From MGIIa-L3 sp038150305 (GTDB lineage: Archaea; Thermoplasmatota; Poseidoniia; Poseidoniales; Poseidoniaceae), in NCBI GenBank assembly GCA_038150305.1, contig JAYOTG010000003.1, positions 1-64,000 of the forward strand: a stretch of 64,000 nt of DNA, in the 5' to 3' direction. Positions 42,803 to 51,903 of this stretch are shown here, one piece after another. The number at the start of each line of letters is the position of its first letter. The stretch's first letter is position 1. The notes below the pieces were generated by a model, which was not told the origin of the DNA, searched no databases, and was given only the letters and a program-made list of their open reading frames with translations. Made by a program: the position numbers and the translations under genes.

Positions 42803-45800
42803 ATGAACCGCGCTCTAGCAATCATGCTGGGCATGGTTTGGCTTGCTCCTGCGGCAGCAGCCCAAGTGGTCATCGTCCAGCCGAGCGAGCCGAGCGCGGA
42901 ACTTGCCATTCCCTTCAGCATCGCCGTTGTCGCGGCTCTCCTGCTTTGGCGTTGGTTTGTGCCGCGCCAACTTGCATCGCTCCAAGTGGCCTTCGAAATC
43001 GACGATGACCTCTACGAAGTCCACAGGATTTCCAAGACGGTGAAAGAAGCCCGAGAGCTCCTTGGTGAACGATCCGTCAGTCGAGGGGCGATCCTGTACA
43101 TGATGGGCATGACCGGAATTCTGCTCCTCATCGCGGAATTGATGTTCGATCCGAACACGTTCTATTTGCCGAATCTGTACATCATCGGGCTGCTCGTTGG
43201 CCTGCCTATCCTCGTTTCGCCGTGGGAGACCCTCAACGCGCAACTCATTGGTGTGGCGTCCTCCAGGGTGAAAGCGGGTTTGGCTTCGAGGTTGAGTCGC
43301 ATCACCACCCTGCCTCTCCTGTTGGCGGCTTTGGTGAGCACGGTGTTTCTCGGCCTTCAACTCGAGGGCACGCTCACGCCTGAGTGGATTGCCATTGCCC
43401 TGTTGGTCTTCATGGGTCCGACCATCATCGCCTACGGTCGAATCATGGGGGCGTCCTGGAACGTGTTGCTGCTCAACAAGTGGAGGTCCTTCCGAGGCCA
43501 GACCACGGCGATTGATCCTGAGCAGCCACGCTTCGTGAACCGCGTGGTCGCGATCATCCTCGTCTTGTTCCTGTTCACCATGCCTTTGACGGCCTTGAAC
43601 GGCATCGTCACGGTGATTTACGTCGTTTCCGTGGAGCCCACGAACACGGAGGCCATGCTCAACTACGGAGGCATCATTGGGTATTCCATCTACTCCAACA
43701 TCGACCTTATCATGGAAATCGTCGGCCAGTTGGAGGTTCTGAAGAGCCTCCCTCAGGTCCTTTCCTTGTACCTCTCGCTCAACGTCGCCATCGTGGGATT
43801 GGCCTTCATTTTCGAACTCACGAGAAACCTGCTCCTCGGTGGACAGTCGTTTGGTGGGACCTTCGGTGTGCAGCTTGCTCCGCCGCGTGACATCCGCAGC
43901 GAAGTCGGCGTGCGAGGAAAACTCGTTGCGTTTTGCTTCGCTGGCTTCTCGGGCTACACCGTGCTCCTGTTGCTGCTTGTGTGCTACAAGGAATTTGGTG
44001 ACGTGATGCCGTACACCGATTGGCTAACGGCACAGGCCTTTGACGAAGAAATGCGTCTGCTGACAACGTGGATGTTCATCGCGGTCGGTCAAGCCATTTT
44101 CATGCTCACGTGGCTCGCGTCAATCAGTCAGTTTGGGCGGCTCCGAAGCCTGCGGTTCGACATCGACCCAGATCAACGGCGTGATGGTGCGGTCATGCTC
44201 ACGGAAGGCAATAACCTGCGAATGATGATCGACAAGGCAGCCCAAAACGATGATTTGGACATGCTTCGCCGCCTCCAGTCCGCTGAATTCACGGACGATG
44301 AGGCCCTGATCCGTCACGAGAAAGCACGAGCAAAGATGTGGGAATTGGCCCTTCGCGGCCTTTGGCCTCAAGCTTCGGAAGAGGCGAAGAAGGTGCTCGC
44401 CCAGTCGGGTGGAGACGACGATGAATCCCGCCTCCTCTTGGCCGCATCTTACCTCGCAAGCCGTCGGTTGGACGCAGCGCGCGAGGCCCTCTACGGACTT
44501 GAGCAACCGGAAGGTTACGATGAACCAGAATTGATTTCATTCCTGTGCGAATGGCTGGACCCTTGGCACGGTCGTGTGGATGAGGACGACCTCTGGGATT
44601 GGGAGAACAACTCGACCATCGACCACCTTCAGGACATCATGAAGATGCTCGAATCGTGGGACCCCAATCCCGACACCATGAATCGCCACGATGACCGCTT
44701 ATCGCGCATCGGTCGCATTTCTCGCGTGGCCCTGCTGCGGGCCCAGCGTCGACACAAGGAGGCACTCGAACTCGCCCTCGATTGCGTTCGAGCCGATCCG
44801 ACAGGTGTGCGCCCTCGGGTTGCGGTTTCCCTCTGCCTTGTTGATCAAGGCCGGTGGCACGAGGCCAGGACCGTGCTTGATGAGTTGAACGCAAGCGACC
44901 CCAACGACCCACGCGTGAAGAGCCTCATGGCGCTCATGGGTCACCACCCTGACATGGACGAATTCGAAGTGGCGATGGCCATGGAACCTCGGGCAAAGGG
45001 GCGAAATTACCTCGACGAAGCGCCCATCAATCCAATGGCAGGCGCCCTCATCAGAGGCGGTTTGGATGAGGCCTTGACCGCCAATGCCCTCATTGTCGCC
45101 CACGAAGCCGTCAGGCGGGAGGTTGCCCCAGGTCACCGAACCTCGGCCATCACCTACCTGATCCACCTCGGGCTTGTCCTCCCACTCTGGGGCATGGGAG
45201 CCGCCTATTTGGCCACCTTGCGAGGAACCACCGTCGGTTTGGGCGCTGCCTTGGCCTTCGGGGGCTTGCACGTCATGTACCTTCGGCTGCTCCAACAACA
45301 ACGGCATGTGGTGAAACAGCGGGACCAGCGCATGATGATTGAATTTGGTCGAAGGCTGAAGCGAAGGAAGGCCGTTCCGACGGAATCCAACACGCCGATT
45401 GGAACCCATCTCATCTTGACTGGCCTCTTGCTGACCGTCAACGGTGTTGTGCTTGACATCGGTTTGCCGGCCTGGTTGGCGGCCAGAAACGAAGAGGTCT
45501 CGGACCGTTCCCTCCAAGCCCGACTCAAGCGAAGAGCAGCAAAGATGGAGCGCGCGAAATCCCCACGTACCAAGCCGCTTGGCCGCGGGTGGTGGCTCAA
45601 GCGCGAGGATCCCACCGACGGCGGCCCTGCGCTCGACGCACTCATTGGGCCGTCCGCCTACAGGGGTCGTGCAGCGGCAGAAGGCTTGAAGCAGAAAATC
45701 GGCGGCAGTATCAGCGGTGGACCGCCTCGTCGTCTCTCGGTTTCCGATTTGGACATGGCCGGTCGTGGCGCCCCCATGAACACCCGGAGGTCCGAACGAT

Positions 45801-45826
45801 TTTCCGGTGTGAGCAGGCCTCGTTGA
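42803..45826 (+). CDS. Large membrane protein with helical-repeat (TPR-like) domain
   Basis: 1007 residues, family not recognised. A signal-like start (RALAIMLGMVWLAPAAAA) is followed by roughly ten membrane helices up to about residue 450 (for example GAILYMMGMTGILLLIAELMF, LYIIGLLVGLPILV, LPLLLAALVSTVFLGLQL, AFIFELTRNLLLGG, AFCFAGFSGYTVLLLLLVCY, WMFIAVGQAIFMLTWLASI). Residues about 480-740 form a soluble all-helical region with TPR-like pairs (AKMWELALRGLWPQASEEAKKVL, SRRLDAAREALYGL, RRHKEALELALDCVRADP). Two or three further helices (about 785-890) and a basic, Gly/Arg-rich tail close the protein. It precedes the surface-protein genes, so a role in envelope assembly is possible. Confidence 0.7.
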   Translation: MNRALAIMLGMVWLAPAAAAQVVIVQPSEPSAELAIPFSIAVVAALLLWRWFVPRQLASLQVAFEIDDDLYEVHRISKTVKEARELLGERSVSRGAILYMMGMTGILLLIAELMFDPNTFYLPNLYIIGLLVGLPILVSPWETLNAQLIGVASSRVKAGLASRLSRITTLPLLLAALVSTVFLGLQLEGTLTPEWIAIALLVFMGPTIIAYGRIMGASWNVLLLNKWRSFRGQTTAIDPEQPRFVNRVVAIILVLFLFTMPLTALNGIVTVIYVVSVEPTNTEAMLNYGGIIGYSIYSNIDLIMEIVGQLEVLKSLPQVLSLYLSLNVAIVGLAFIFELTRNLLLGGQSFGGTFGVQLAPPRDIRSEVGVRGKLVAFCFAGFSGYTVLLLLLVCYKEFGDVMPYTDWLTAQAFDEEMRLLTTWMFIAVGQAIFMLTWLASISQFGRLRSLRFDIDPDQRRDGAVMLTEGNNLRMMIDKAAQNDDLDMLRRLQSAEFTDDEALIRHEKARAKMWELALRGLWPQASEEAKKVLAQSGGDDDESRLLLAASYLASRRLDAAREALYGLEQPEGYDEPELISFLCEWLDPWHGRVDEDDLWDWENNSTIDHLQDIMKMLESWDPNPDTMNRHDDRLSRIGRISRVALLRAQRRHKEALELALDCVRADPTGVRPRVAVSLCLVDQGRWHEARTVLDELNASDPNDPRVKSLMALMGHHPDMDEFEVAMAMEPRAKGRNYLDEAPINPMAGALIRGGLDEALTANALIVAHEAVRREVAPGHRTSAITYLIHLGLVLPLWGMGAAYLATLRGTTVGLGAALAFGGLHVMYLRLLQQQRHVVKQRDQRMMIEFGRRLKRRKAVPTESNTPIGTHLILTGLLLTVNGVVLDIGLPAWLAARNEEVSDRSLQARLKRRAAKMERAKSPRTKPLGRGWWLKREDPTDGGPALDALIGPSAYRGRAAAEGLKQKIGGSISGGPPRRLSVSDLDMAGRGAPMNTRRSERFSGVSRPR

Positions 45827-45881
45827 AGGGCCCCTGAACGTGGCGCGGTGCGACGATTAACGTCGAACAAATCACGTGAAG

Positions 45882-45890
45882 TTCTATAAC
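45882..45890 (+). promoter_or_regulatory. TATA box of the TSP3-repeat surface protein
   Basis: TTCTATAAC sits about 40 bases before the ATG at 45926 in otherwise GC-rich sequence, giving a predicted leader of about 12-16 bases. It is the clearest promoter in the plus-strand run between 38 and 53 kb and suggests a new transcript starts here. Confidence 0.55.
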
Positions 45891-45925
45891 CGGCGCGAGG
45901 AACCGCAAGAACCGGGGTCTTAGCC

Positions 45926-48900
45926 ATGGCCATGAATCACAACCAGATGGCATACGTCGCCATCATCACGACGCTCATTTTCGGCTCCTTGTTCGTTGGA
46001 ATCAGTGGATTCTGGCAAACCAACGAACGTATCGGGGACTTCGAAAGCGCTGCAGAAGAGGACATCTTCGGTGAAGGCACTGAATCTGCTGAGACCTTGG
46101 ACTCCGATGGGGATGGACTTCCGGACACCCTTGAACAAACCCAGTACGGGACGCTCATCAACGACCCGGACACCGACGGTGACGGCATGTCGGACGGCTG
46201 GGAAGTGGCCCACGGCCTGAACCCGCTCGACAACGGTGAATCTGATGACGTCACGCTCGACCCGAGCGAAGCTGACACGGAGGACGCCACCAAAAAGAAC
46301 GAGACCGATGCTTGGCCTGATCCCAACCAAGGTCCGAACGGTGACCCTGACCGGGACGGTTTGACCAACACGGTTGAACAAGACCTGGGCACCGACCCTC
46401 AGCGCGCGGACACCGACAACGACGGATTGAACGACCGTTGGGAATCCCTGTACTCGACGGTCGTGACCACGGTCGGAGGCGACGTGACGCTGTTCGATCC
46501 ACTCCGCGGAAACTGGGACTGCCTTCTCCTCGACGCCGGAACGGAGCAGGCTCTGGAGGATTACTACGACGACGCCAACGAGGAAGACCCTGCCAACCCC
46601 AGCTGGGACGACTTGGCCAACTCCGAGGGCAAGCACTCCTGTGACAGCGTGCTCGACACGGATGAGGACGGCCTGCCCAACTGGCTGGAGGAACAATACG
46701 GAACGGACCCCACGTCCCGGGACTCGGACCAGGACCTCATCGATGACATCGTCGAAGTTTCCACTCAACTCGTGAACATCTTCGTCGGAACCGGCGAAGA
46801 GTGCAACGTTGCCCTCGTTCAATCCATCGACAGGGTGGCTCCCTTCCAGACCAAGGACGATGCGTGGTTCCTCGGCGACATGGACGGTGACGGCCTGCTC
46901 AACGGACCATCGGACTGGGACACGGACGGTGACGGCATGCCGGACGGGTTCGAGTACTGCTACTCGCACTTGACCGATCTCAGCGATGAGATCGCCATCA
47001 ACCAAGGCCTCGACACCTCCATGCTCCTTGACCCGGCCAACGCTTCCGATGCGTACGGCGACTGGGACGAGGACGGCTTGAACAACCTCGAAGAGTACCT
47101 CGTTGCGGAATCGTTCGGCCCGAGCAACTTCACCTCGCCATGGCGCATCGACACCGATTTGGATCAAATGCCCGACGGCTGGGAATCGAGCAACGGCCTC
47201 CACCCCCGCGACGGTACGAACGGCGATGAAGACCCAGACCGAGACGGATGGGACGCTGACGGTGACGGCGCAGTCGTCTACGCGGAGCTGGTCAACAGCG
47301 TGACGGTCATTGGCGTCGACGTGGAACTGGACGACTGGGTCATCGCGAACCAAACCGTGGCGCGCGGTCAAATTACCCTCGCCGGCGGCAACAAGCAAAC
47401 GGTTTCGCTTGGCTCACCGGTTGACGGCTACGTCTACGACATCCACGTCGCAGTCGGCGACGTGATCGAATCTCGGCTTGACGTTTGGATGGACATCGTC
47501 GAACCTGAGGAGCAATTCACCAACCTGATGGAATACAACGCACGCGACCGCGATGGCGACGGATTGGCCGACGGACGTTCGACTGACCCACTGGTCGCCG
47601 ATACGGACGGCGACGGTCTCCGCGATGGCATCGAAGTGATGGGTTGGGAGATCCTTGTCGTCAACGTCGGTGTCCAGCGCATCATGGTGACCAGCGACCC
47701 CGGTCTCTACGACACCGACGCCGATGGTCTGTCCGACTTCATCGAATTCAGCGAATTGTGCGACACCGGTTCCAACGCCTCGAACCCCGACACGGACGGC
47801 GACGGACTCGGCGACCAGGCCGAGGCACTGTCCGGGTTCACGTGGGAAGGCGAGTCCTACTTCACCGATGCCTGCATGTTCGACACCGACAACGACGGCT
47901 TGGAGGACGGCGAGGAAGTCATCGCCGGTCAAGACAACTTCCTGACCCACGCCAACAACTCGGACACCGACGATGACGGGTTGAAGGACGGCAATGAGGT
48001 GCTTTTCGTGCCTCGACCTTTCCAAAAGCCGACCAACCCCCTCATCAATGACACCGACGCGGACGGCATGCTCGACGGTTGGGAGATGCAGGTTAAGTCG
48101 GCCGAGGACAACACGAACTCGCACAGCCTCTGGGTCGCTGCCAGTTCATGGTCGAGGCCCGGCTGTGAATCCACGCAGACCAACAACTGCCTGATGGAGC
48201 CTGGTGGCTACGTGTGGCAGAATTTCCTCGGTGGCTTCGTGCTTGAAGCCAAGTACGAGGTGTGGGAGATGAACCTCAGTGGATTCACCATCCCCACCAA
48301 TCCTCTCTGTGACGGATGTTCCGGCCGCTGGGCCCTCGATCCTTCACTCGACTCCTTGGCCGACGCCAATTATGACGTCGACAACGATTCGCTGATGAAT
48401 TCCGCAGAGGCTCCGGACCGCTGGAACACCAACCCCGTGGACGACGACACAGATCAAGACATGCTGCCCGACGGCTGGGAAGTGCTCTACAGTCAACTCG
48501 CGCTTGAGCGAGGTCTTGTCGACAACTTGTCGATTGCATCCTCTGGCGCCCGTGGCGTGATGGACCCCTCGATGGAGGACAGCGACCTCGACGGCATTCC
48601 CGATGGACAGGAAGACCCTGACCGTGACGGACTGAACCGCAGCGGTTTGGTCAAGAAATACTGTCCCGGCTATGACGATCCCACAAACAGCCAGTGTCAC
48701 ATCAACCCCGACACCCCCGATGGCGTTCGTTTCTACAACAACCTGGAGAACTACACGAATTTCGAAGAATTCCAAAACGGCACGGACCCGGTCACCAACG
48801 ACACCGACGGTGATGAATGGAACGACGGACCGGAGGTCTACTACCAAGACCACGACAACGACGGCATGGCCACGGGCTGGGAATACCACTTCGAATTCGA

Positions 48901-49042
48901 CCCCTACGATGCAGCCGACCGCATGGTGGATACCGACGGTGACGGCCACGTCAACTACTGTGAATACAAGTGGGACACGAACCCAAGGAACCCCTTGTCG
49001 TTCCCAGGCCAGGGTCAATTGTGCGACCCGTTCGCTGAGTGA
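45926..49042 (+). CDS. Secreted thrombospondin type 3 repeat (calcium-binding) surface protein
   Basis: 1038 residues. An uncleaved or signal-type helix lies at the N terminus (MAYVAIITTLIFGSLFVGI, residues about 8-26). The rest is built from many DxDxDGxxDGxE units (for example DTDGDGMSDGWEVAHGLNPL near 76, DNDGLNDRWESLY near 165, DTDADGLSDFIEF near 600, DTDGDGHVNYCEY near 1010). This is the TSP3/EF-like calcium-loop pattern. Cys residues are scattered in several inserts. There is no second membrane helix, so it is anchored by its N terminus or released. It is very acidic and probably calcium-stabilised. Its coding pattern produces long open frames on the opposite strand. Confidence 0.85.
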   Translation: MAMNHNQMAYVAIITTLIFGSLFVGISGFWQTNERIGDFESAAEEDIFGEGTESAETLDSDGDGLPDTLEQTQYGTLINDPDTDGDGMSDGWEVAHGLNPLDNGESDDVTLDPSEADTEDATKKNETDAWPDPNQGPNGDPDRDGLTNTVEQDLGTDPQRADTDNDGLNDRWESLYSTVVTTVGGDVTLFDPLRGNWDCLLLDAGTEQALEDYYDDANEEDPANPSWDDLANSEGKHSCDSVLDTDEDGLPNWLEEQYGTDPTSRDSDQDLIDDIVEVSTQLVNIFVGTGEECNVALVQSIDRVAPFQTKDDAWFLGDMDGDGLLNGPSDWDTDGDGMPDGFEYCYSHLTDLSDEIAINQGLDTSMLLDPANASDAYGDWDEDGLNNLEEYLVAESFGPSNFTSPWRIDTDLDQMPDGWESSNGLHPRDGTNGDEDPDRDGWDADGDGAVVYAELVNSVTVIGVDVELDDWVIANQTVARGQITLAGGNKQTVSLGSPVDGYVYDIHVAVGDVIESRLDVWMDIVEPEEQFTNLMEYNARDRDGDGLADGRSTDPLVADTDGDGLRDGIEVMGWEILVVNVGVQRIMVTSDPGLYDTDADGLSDFIEFSELCDTGSNASNPDTDGDGLGDQAEALSGFTWEGESYFTDACMFDTDNDGLEDGEEVIAGQDNFLTHANNSDTDDDGLKDGNEVLFVPRPFQKPTNPLINDTDADGMLDGWEMQVKSAEDNTNSHSLWVAASSWSRPGCESTQTNNCLMEPGGYVWQNFLGGFVLEAKYEVWEMNLSGFTIPTNPLCDGCSGRWALDPSLDSLADANYDVDNDSLMNSAEAPDRWNTNPVDDDTDQDMLPDGWEVLYSQLALERGLVDNLSIASSGARGVMDPSMEDSDLDGIPDGQEDPDRDGLNRSGLVKKYCPGYDDPTNSQCHINPDTPDGVRFYNNLENYTNFEEFQNGTDPVTNDTDGDEWNDGPEVYYQDHDNDGMATGWEYHFEFDPYDAADRMVDTDGDGHVNYCEYKWDTNPRNPLSFPGQGQLCDPFAE

Positions 49043-49054
49043 GCAGGCGGCGTC

Positions 49055-50494
49055 ATGATGGTCCATCCCCGGGTCATCGTGCTCATTGCTGTTCTTCTCC
49101 TGCCTTGCGTCCCTCTTGGCGCCGCGGATGCAGTCACCGCTGAAGCGTTCGTGTTCAATCACGATCACGGTGAGGCCCACGTTGACGGCACAGTCGAACT
49201 GACGGGTTCGTCAACGCAGCCGCTGAACGACCTCACATGGGAACTCATTGATGCATCAACAGGCGCGGTCTTGGTTACCGGCACATACCTGGACAGCGTT
49301 TCGCCAAACGCCGACGGTTCGTGGTCGTGGTCCCACAACCTTTCCGTGGCCGAATCAGGATGTTCCTGCAGGTTTGTGGTGGATCTTGGTGCCGCGGAGC
49401 CTCAGCGGCATGAACTGGTGGTCTTCCTCGGCAGCGGCTTGTCGTGGGCTCCGGTTTGGTTGACGCAGCCCATCGATGACGTGGTGCTCACGGATGCAGG
49501 CAACCGCACCGTGGAACTCCCAATCGTCTTGCCTCCCGGTCGTGAAAACGGTTCGATGCTCGAAATGGAACGCTGTCCTGCGAGCAGCACCGGTGTGTGC
49601 AAGTCACCCTCCTCGCTCGTGACCGTTCCGCTCGTGACCGGTGGCATGTCCACAACGGTCGTCCTGAACCCGCTCGACTGGAGCCCCGAAGGGCATTGGT
49701 CCGTCCGCTCTTTGGTGGTGATCGATAACGTCCTCGCACGTTCCGATTCGGTGAATTGGCATGTGTTGCATGACACGACTCCACCTGAGGTGTTCATCGA
49801 ATCGGCACCTACCGCCAACGAATCTGACCTCGTCTTGGTGGTGGTGAATGCGACAGACAGCACCGGTGACGTCGTTGAATTGGTGGAACTTCGGGCCACG
49901 TCGCCCGACGGTCGTGTGTCCGTTTTGGACGCAGGCGTGAACGATTCAGAATTTACCGTTCAGCCCGACAGCTCCGGAACTTGGACCGTTCACGTCACCG
50001 TTCGTGATGGCGCAGGGTTGTCCCAAACGGCCAGCCATGTGATGCAGGTTTCCAACCTCCCTCCCGTGGCTGGTGTCAGGCTGAACGGTGCATTGGTCGA
50101 AAACGGTGATGCCTTCCAAGTGAAAGTTGGGCAGCCTCTGCTCCTCGATGCCTCCATGTCGAGCGATACGGCCAGCGATGTCCTGGACCTCAACCATGTC
50201 TGGTGGATTGGCGACGACGTGCGGTTGTCTGGTGTCGAGCGTCTGACCGAAGATCGATTCCAGAAGGCCGGCACCTTCGACGTACGGATGGAGGTTGTTG
50301 ATGACGACGGGGCTTCGTCTGAGCTCGTGTTCACCCTTGATGTCGTGGATTCTACTGAACCCCTCGGAGATGCGGCGGTGGTTGGACCTGTAGTCATCCT
50401 GCTCATTGGGGTGGCCTTGGCGGGTGTCTTCCTCGTCCGCCAAAGAAAGGACAGCACAACCATCCCCACGTGGCCAGGTGAGGCTGAACCCTGA
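49055..50494 (+). CDS. Secreted PKD/Ig-like protein with C-terminal membrane anchor
   Basis: 479 residues. A signal peptide (VIVLIAVLLLPCVPLGAADA, about residues 7-26) is followed by Ig-like beta-sandwiches. One begins near DTTPPEVFIESAPT (about 240). A PKD-like domain follows at PPVAGVRLNGAL...DASMSSDTASDVLDLNHVWW (about 330-425). A C-terminal helix (AAVVGPVVILLIGVALAGVFLV, about 443-465) and a short basic tail form the membrane anchor. It starts 12 bases after the TSP3 protein, so the two are co-transcribed and probably act together at the cell surface. No catalytic motif is seen. Confidence 0.75.
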   Translation: MMVHPRVIVLIAVLLLPCVPLGAADAVTAEAFVFNHDHGEAHVDGTVELTGSSTQPLNDLTWELIDASTGAVLVTGTYLDSVSPNADGSWSWSHNLSVAESGCSCRFVVDLGAAEPQRHELVVFLGSGLSWAPVWLTQPIDDVVLTDAGNRTVELPIVLPPGRENGSMLEMERCPASSTGVCKSPSSLVTVPLVTGGMSTTVVLNPLDWSPEGHWSVRSLVVIDNVLARSDSVNWHVLHDTTPPEVFIESAPTANESDLVLVVVNATDSTGDVVELVELRATSPDGRVSVLDAGVNDSEFTVQPDSSGTWTVHVTVRDGAGLSQTASHVMQVSNLPPVAGVRLNGALVENGDAFQVKVGQPLLLDASMSSDTASDVLDLNHVWWIGDDVRLSGVERLTEDRFQKAGTFDVRMEVVDDDGASSELVFTLDVVDSTEPLGDAAVVGPVVILLIGVALAGVFLVRQRKDSTTIPTWPGEAEP

Positions 50495-50496
50495 AC

Positions 50497-51903
50497 ATGC
50501 GTGCAACGCTTGATAGCATGTCGGCCCCTGCTCCCACCATGTTCAACGGGGTCTTCGACGACCTGCCCGCCGCACCGGCCGCGTTTACCAACGCAGAGGT
50601 CCGGACCCGGCAAGCGAGGTTGACCTCTGGGTTGTCAACGGATACCCTCGTTCTGCTTCCTGCCCCCCAAGAGTCAACCCGATCAAACGACGTCCATTAC
50701 CGCTACAGGTCCTCATCCGATCTGATGTACCTGACCGATTGGTCTGAACCCGAATCCATGGGGTATGCGTACCATGATGGAAGCGCTTGGGTCTGGGGCC
50801 TTTGCGTCCAACCGAAGGACACCCTCAAGGAAATCTGGGAGGGAAGACGCCTCGGCACCGAAGGGGTCCTCGCGCTCGGGATGGTCGACCGCACCCATAG
50901 CATTCACGAACGCGATGGTGTGGTCCGAGACTTGCTGCAGAGCGCCAGTCGTGTTCTTCTCAGGCAAGGCATCGATGCTTCGCTGGACGCGTTGGTGCGC
51001 GTCGCGATGACGGAGCGCTCACGTCCACGCCAGCAATTCGGAACAGGTCCAGTGGTCCTCGAAGACCCGAGCGCCCGGATTGCCGAACTCCGCCTCAGGA
51101 AATCAAACGAGGAAGTGGCCGTGATGCGTCATGCTGCTGAGATTTCTGCCCGCGCTCACGTCGCTGCCATGAAGCTGCCTTCTGCGGGCCTTCACGAACG
51201 CCACATCCAAGCCGCGATTGAAGGCGGTTTTGTCTACGGCGGTGGCGACGGTTGGGCGTACCCTTCTATCGTCGGCTCAGGCGTGAACGCCACCATCCTT
51301 CACTACACCGTGAACAATGCACCTTGCAACGTCGGAGACGTGGTGCTGATCGATGCTGGAACTGAATACCGTGGCTATGCCTCCGACATCACCCGCTCAT
51401 GGCCCGTCGGAGGTCAGTTTTCAGAAGCTCAACGGGAACTGTACACGATCGTGCTCGACGCACAAAAGGCAGCGATTGACGCATGCCGCGTCGGAGAACC
51501 CTACAACGCTCCCCACGACGCCGCACGTCGGGTTCTCGCCGAAGGGCTCATCCAACTTGGCGTCATCAAGCAAAGCCTGGATGAAGCACTCGACCCTGAA
51601 ACAGGGGAACTCCGCTGGTGGTACATGCACAACACCGGACATTGGTTGGGGCTCGACGTCCATGATGTCGGCGTGTACCGGCCCAACGGCGAACCACGCC
51701 TCTTGGAGCCAGGTATGGTCCTCACCGTGGAACCGGGCTTGTACTTCGGTGCATGGCGGCCTGACGTGACGTGCCCTCCACGCTATGCCGACATTGGCAT
51801 CAGGATCGAAGACGACGTCCTGGTGTCCGAGGCCGGTCCCGTGGTGCTCTCAGACGCATGTCCAAAGGAGTTGGATGACCTCGAGGCCATTGTCGGAGCG
51901 TGA
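50497..51903 (+). CDS. pepP: Xaa-Pro aminopeptidase (M24B)
   Basis: 468 residues; starts at 50518 or 50539 are also possible. It removes N-terminal residues ahead of proline. The pita-bread metal ligands are in order: VVLIDAGTEYRGYASDITRSWP (two Asp), HNTGHWLGLDVHD (His), VLTVEPGLYF (Glu) and GIRIEDDVLVSE (Glu). The N-terminal half is the AMP_N domain. It starts directly behind the PKD-like gene, and the next gene's likely ATG overlaps its end. With the subtilases it suggests a diet of protein, including proline-rich peptides feeding proline dehydrogenase. Confidence 0.92.
   Translation: MRATLDSMSAPAPTMFNGVFDDLPAAPAAFTNAEVRTRQARLTSGLSTDTLVLLPAPQESTRSNDVHYRYRSSSDLMYLTDWSEPESMGYAYHDGSAWVWGLCVQPKDTLKEIWEGRRLGTEGVLALGMVDRTHSIHERDGVVRDLLQSASRVLLRQGIDASLDALVRVAMTERSRPRQQFGTGPVVLEDPSARIAELRLRKSNEEVAVMRHAAEISARAHVAAMKLPSAGLHERHIQAAIEGGFVYGGGDGWAYPSIVGSGVNATILHYTVNNAPCNVGDVVLIDAGTEYRGYASDITRSWPVGGQFSEAQRELYTIVLDAQKAAIDACRVGEPYNAPHDAARRVLAEGLIQLGVIKQSLDEALDPETGELRWWYMHNTGHWLGLDVHDVGVYRPNGEPRLLEPGMVLTVEPGLYFGAWRPDVTCPPRYADIGIRIEDDVLVSEAGPVVLSDACPKELDDLEAIVGA

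Noticed and set aside
45926..49042. Repeated GACACCGACGG-like DNA units that could suggest a repeat array or CRISPR
   Set aside because: Spacing is irregular and the units are in frame as DTDGDG calcium loops; there are no spacers of even length and no cas genes.
45920..49180. Long open frames on the minus strand opposite the TSP3-repeat gene
   Set aside because: They follow from the Asp/Gly-rich sense codons; their translations are Val/Arg-rich and lack domains, while the sense protein has a clear repeat family and promoter.
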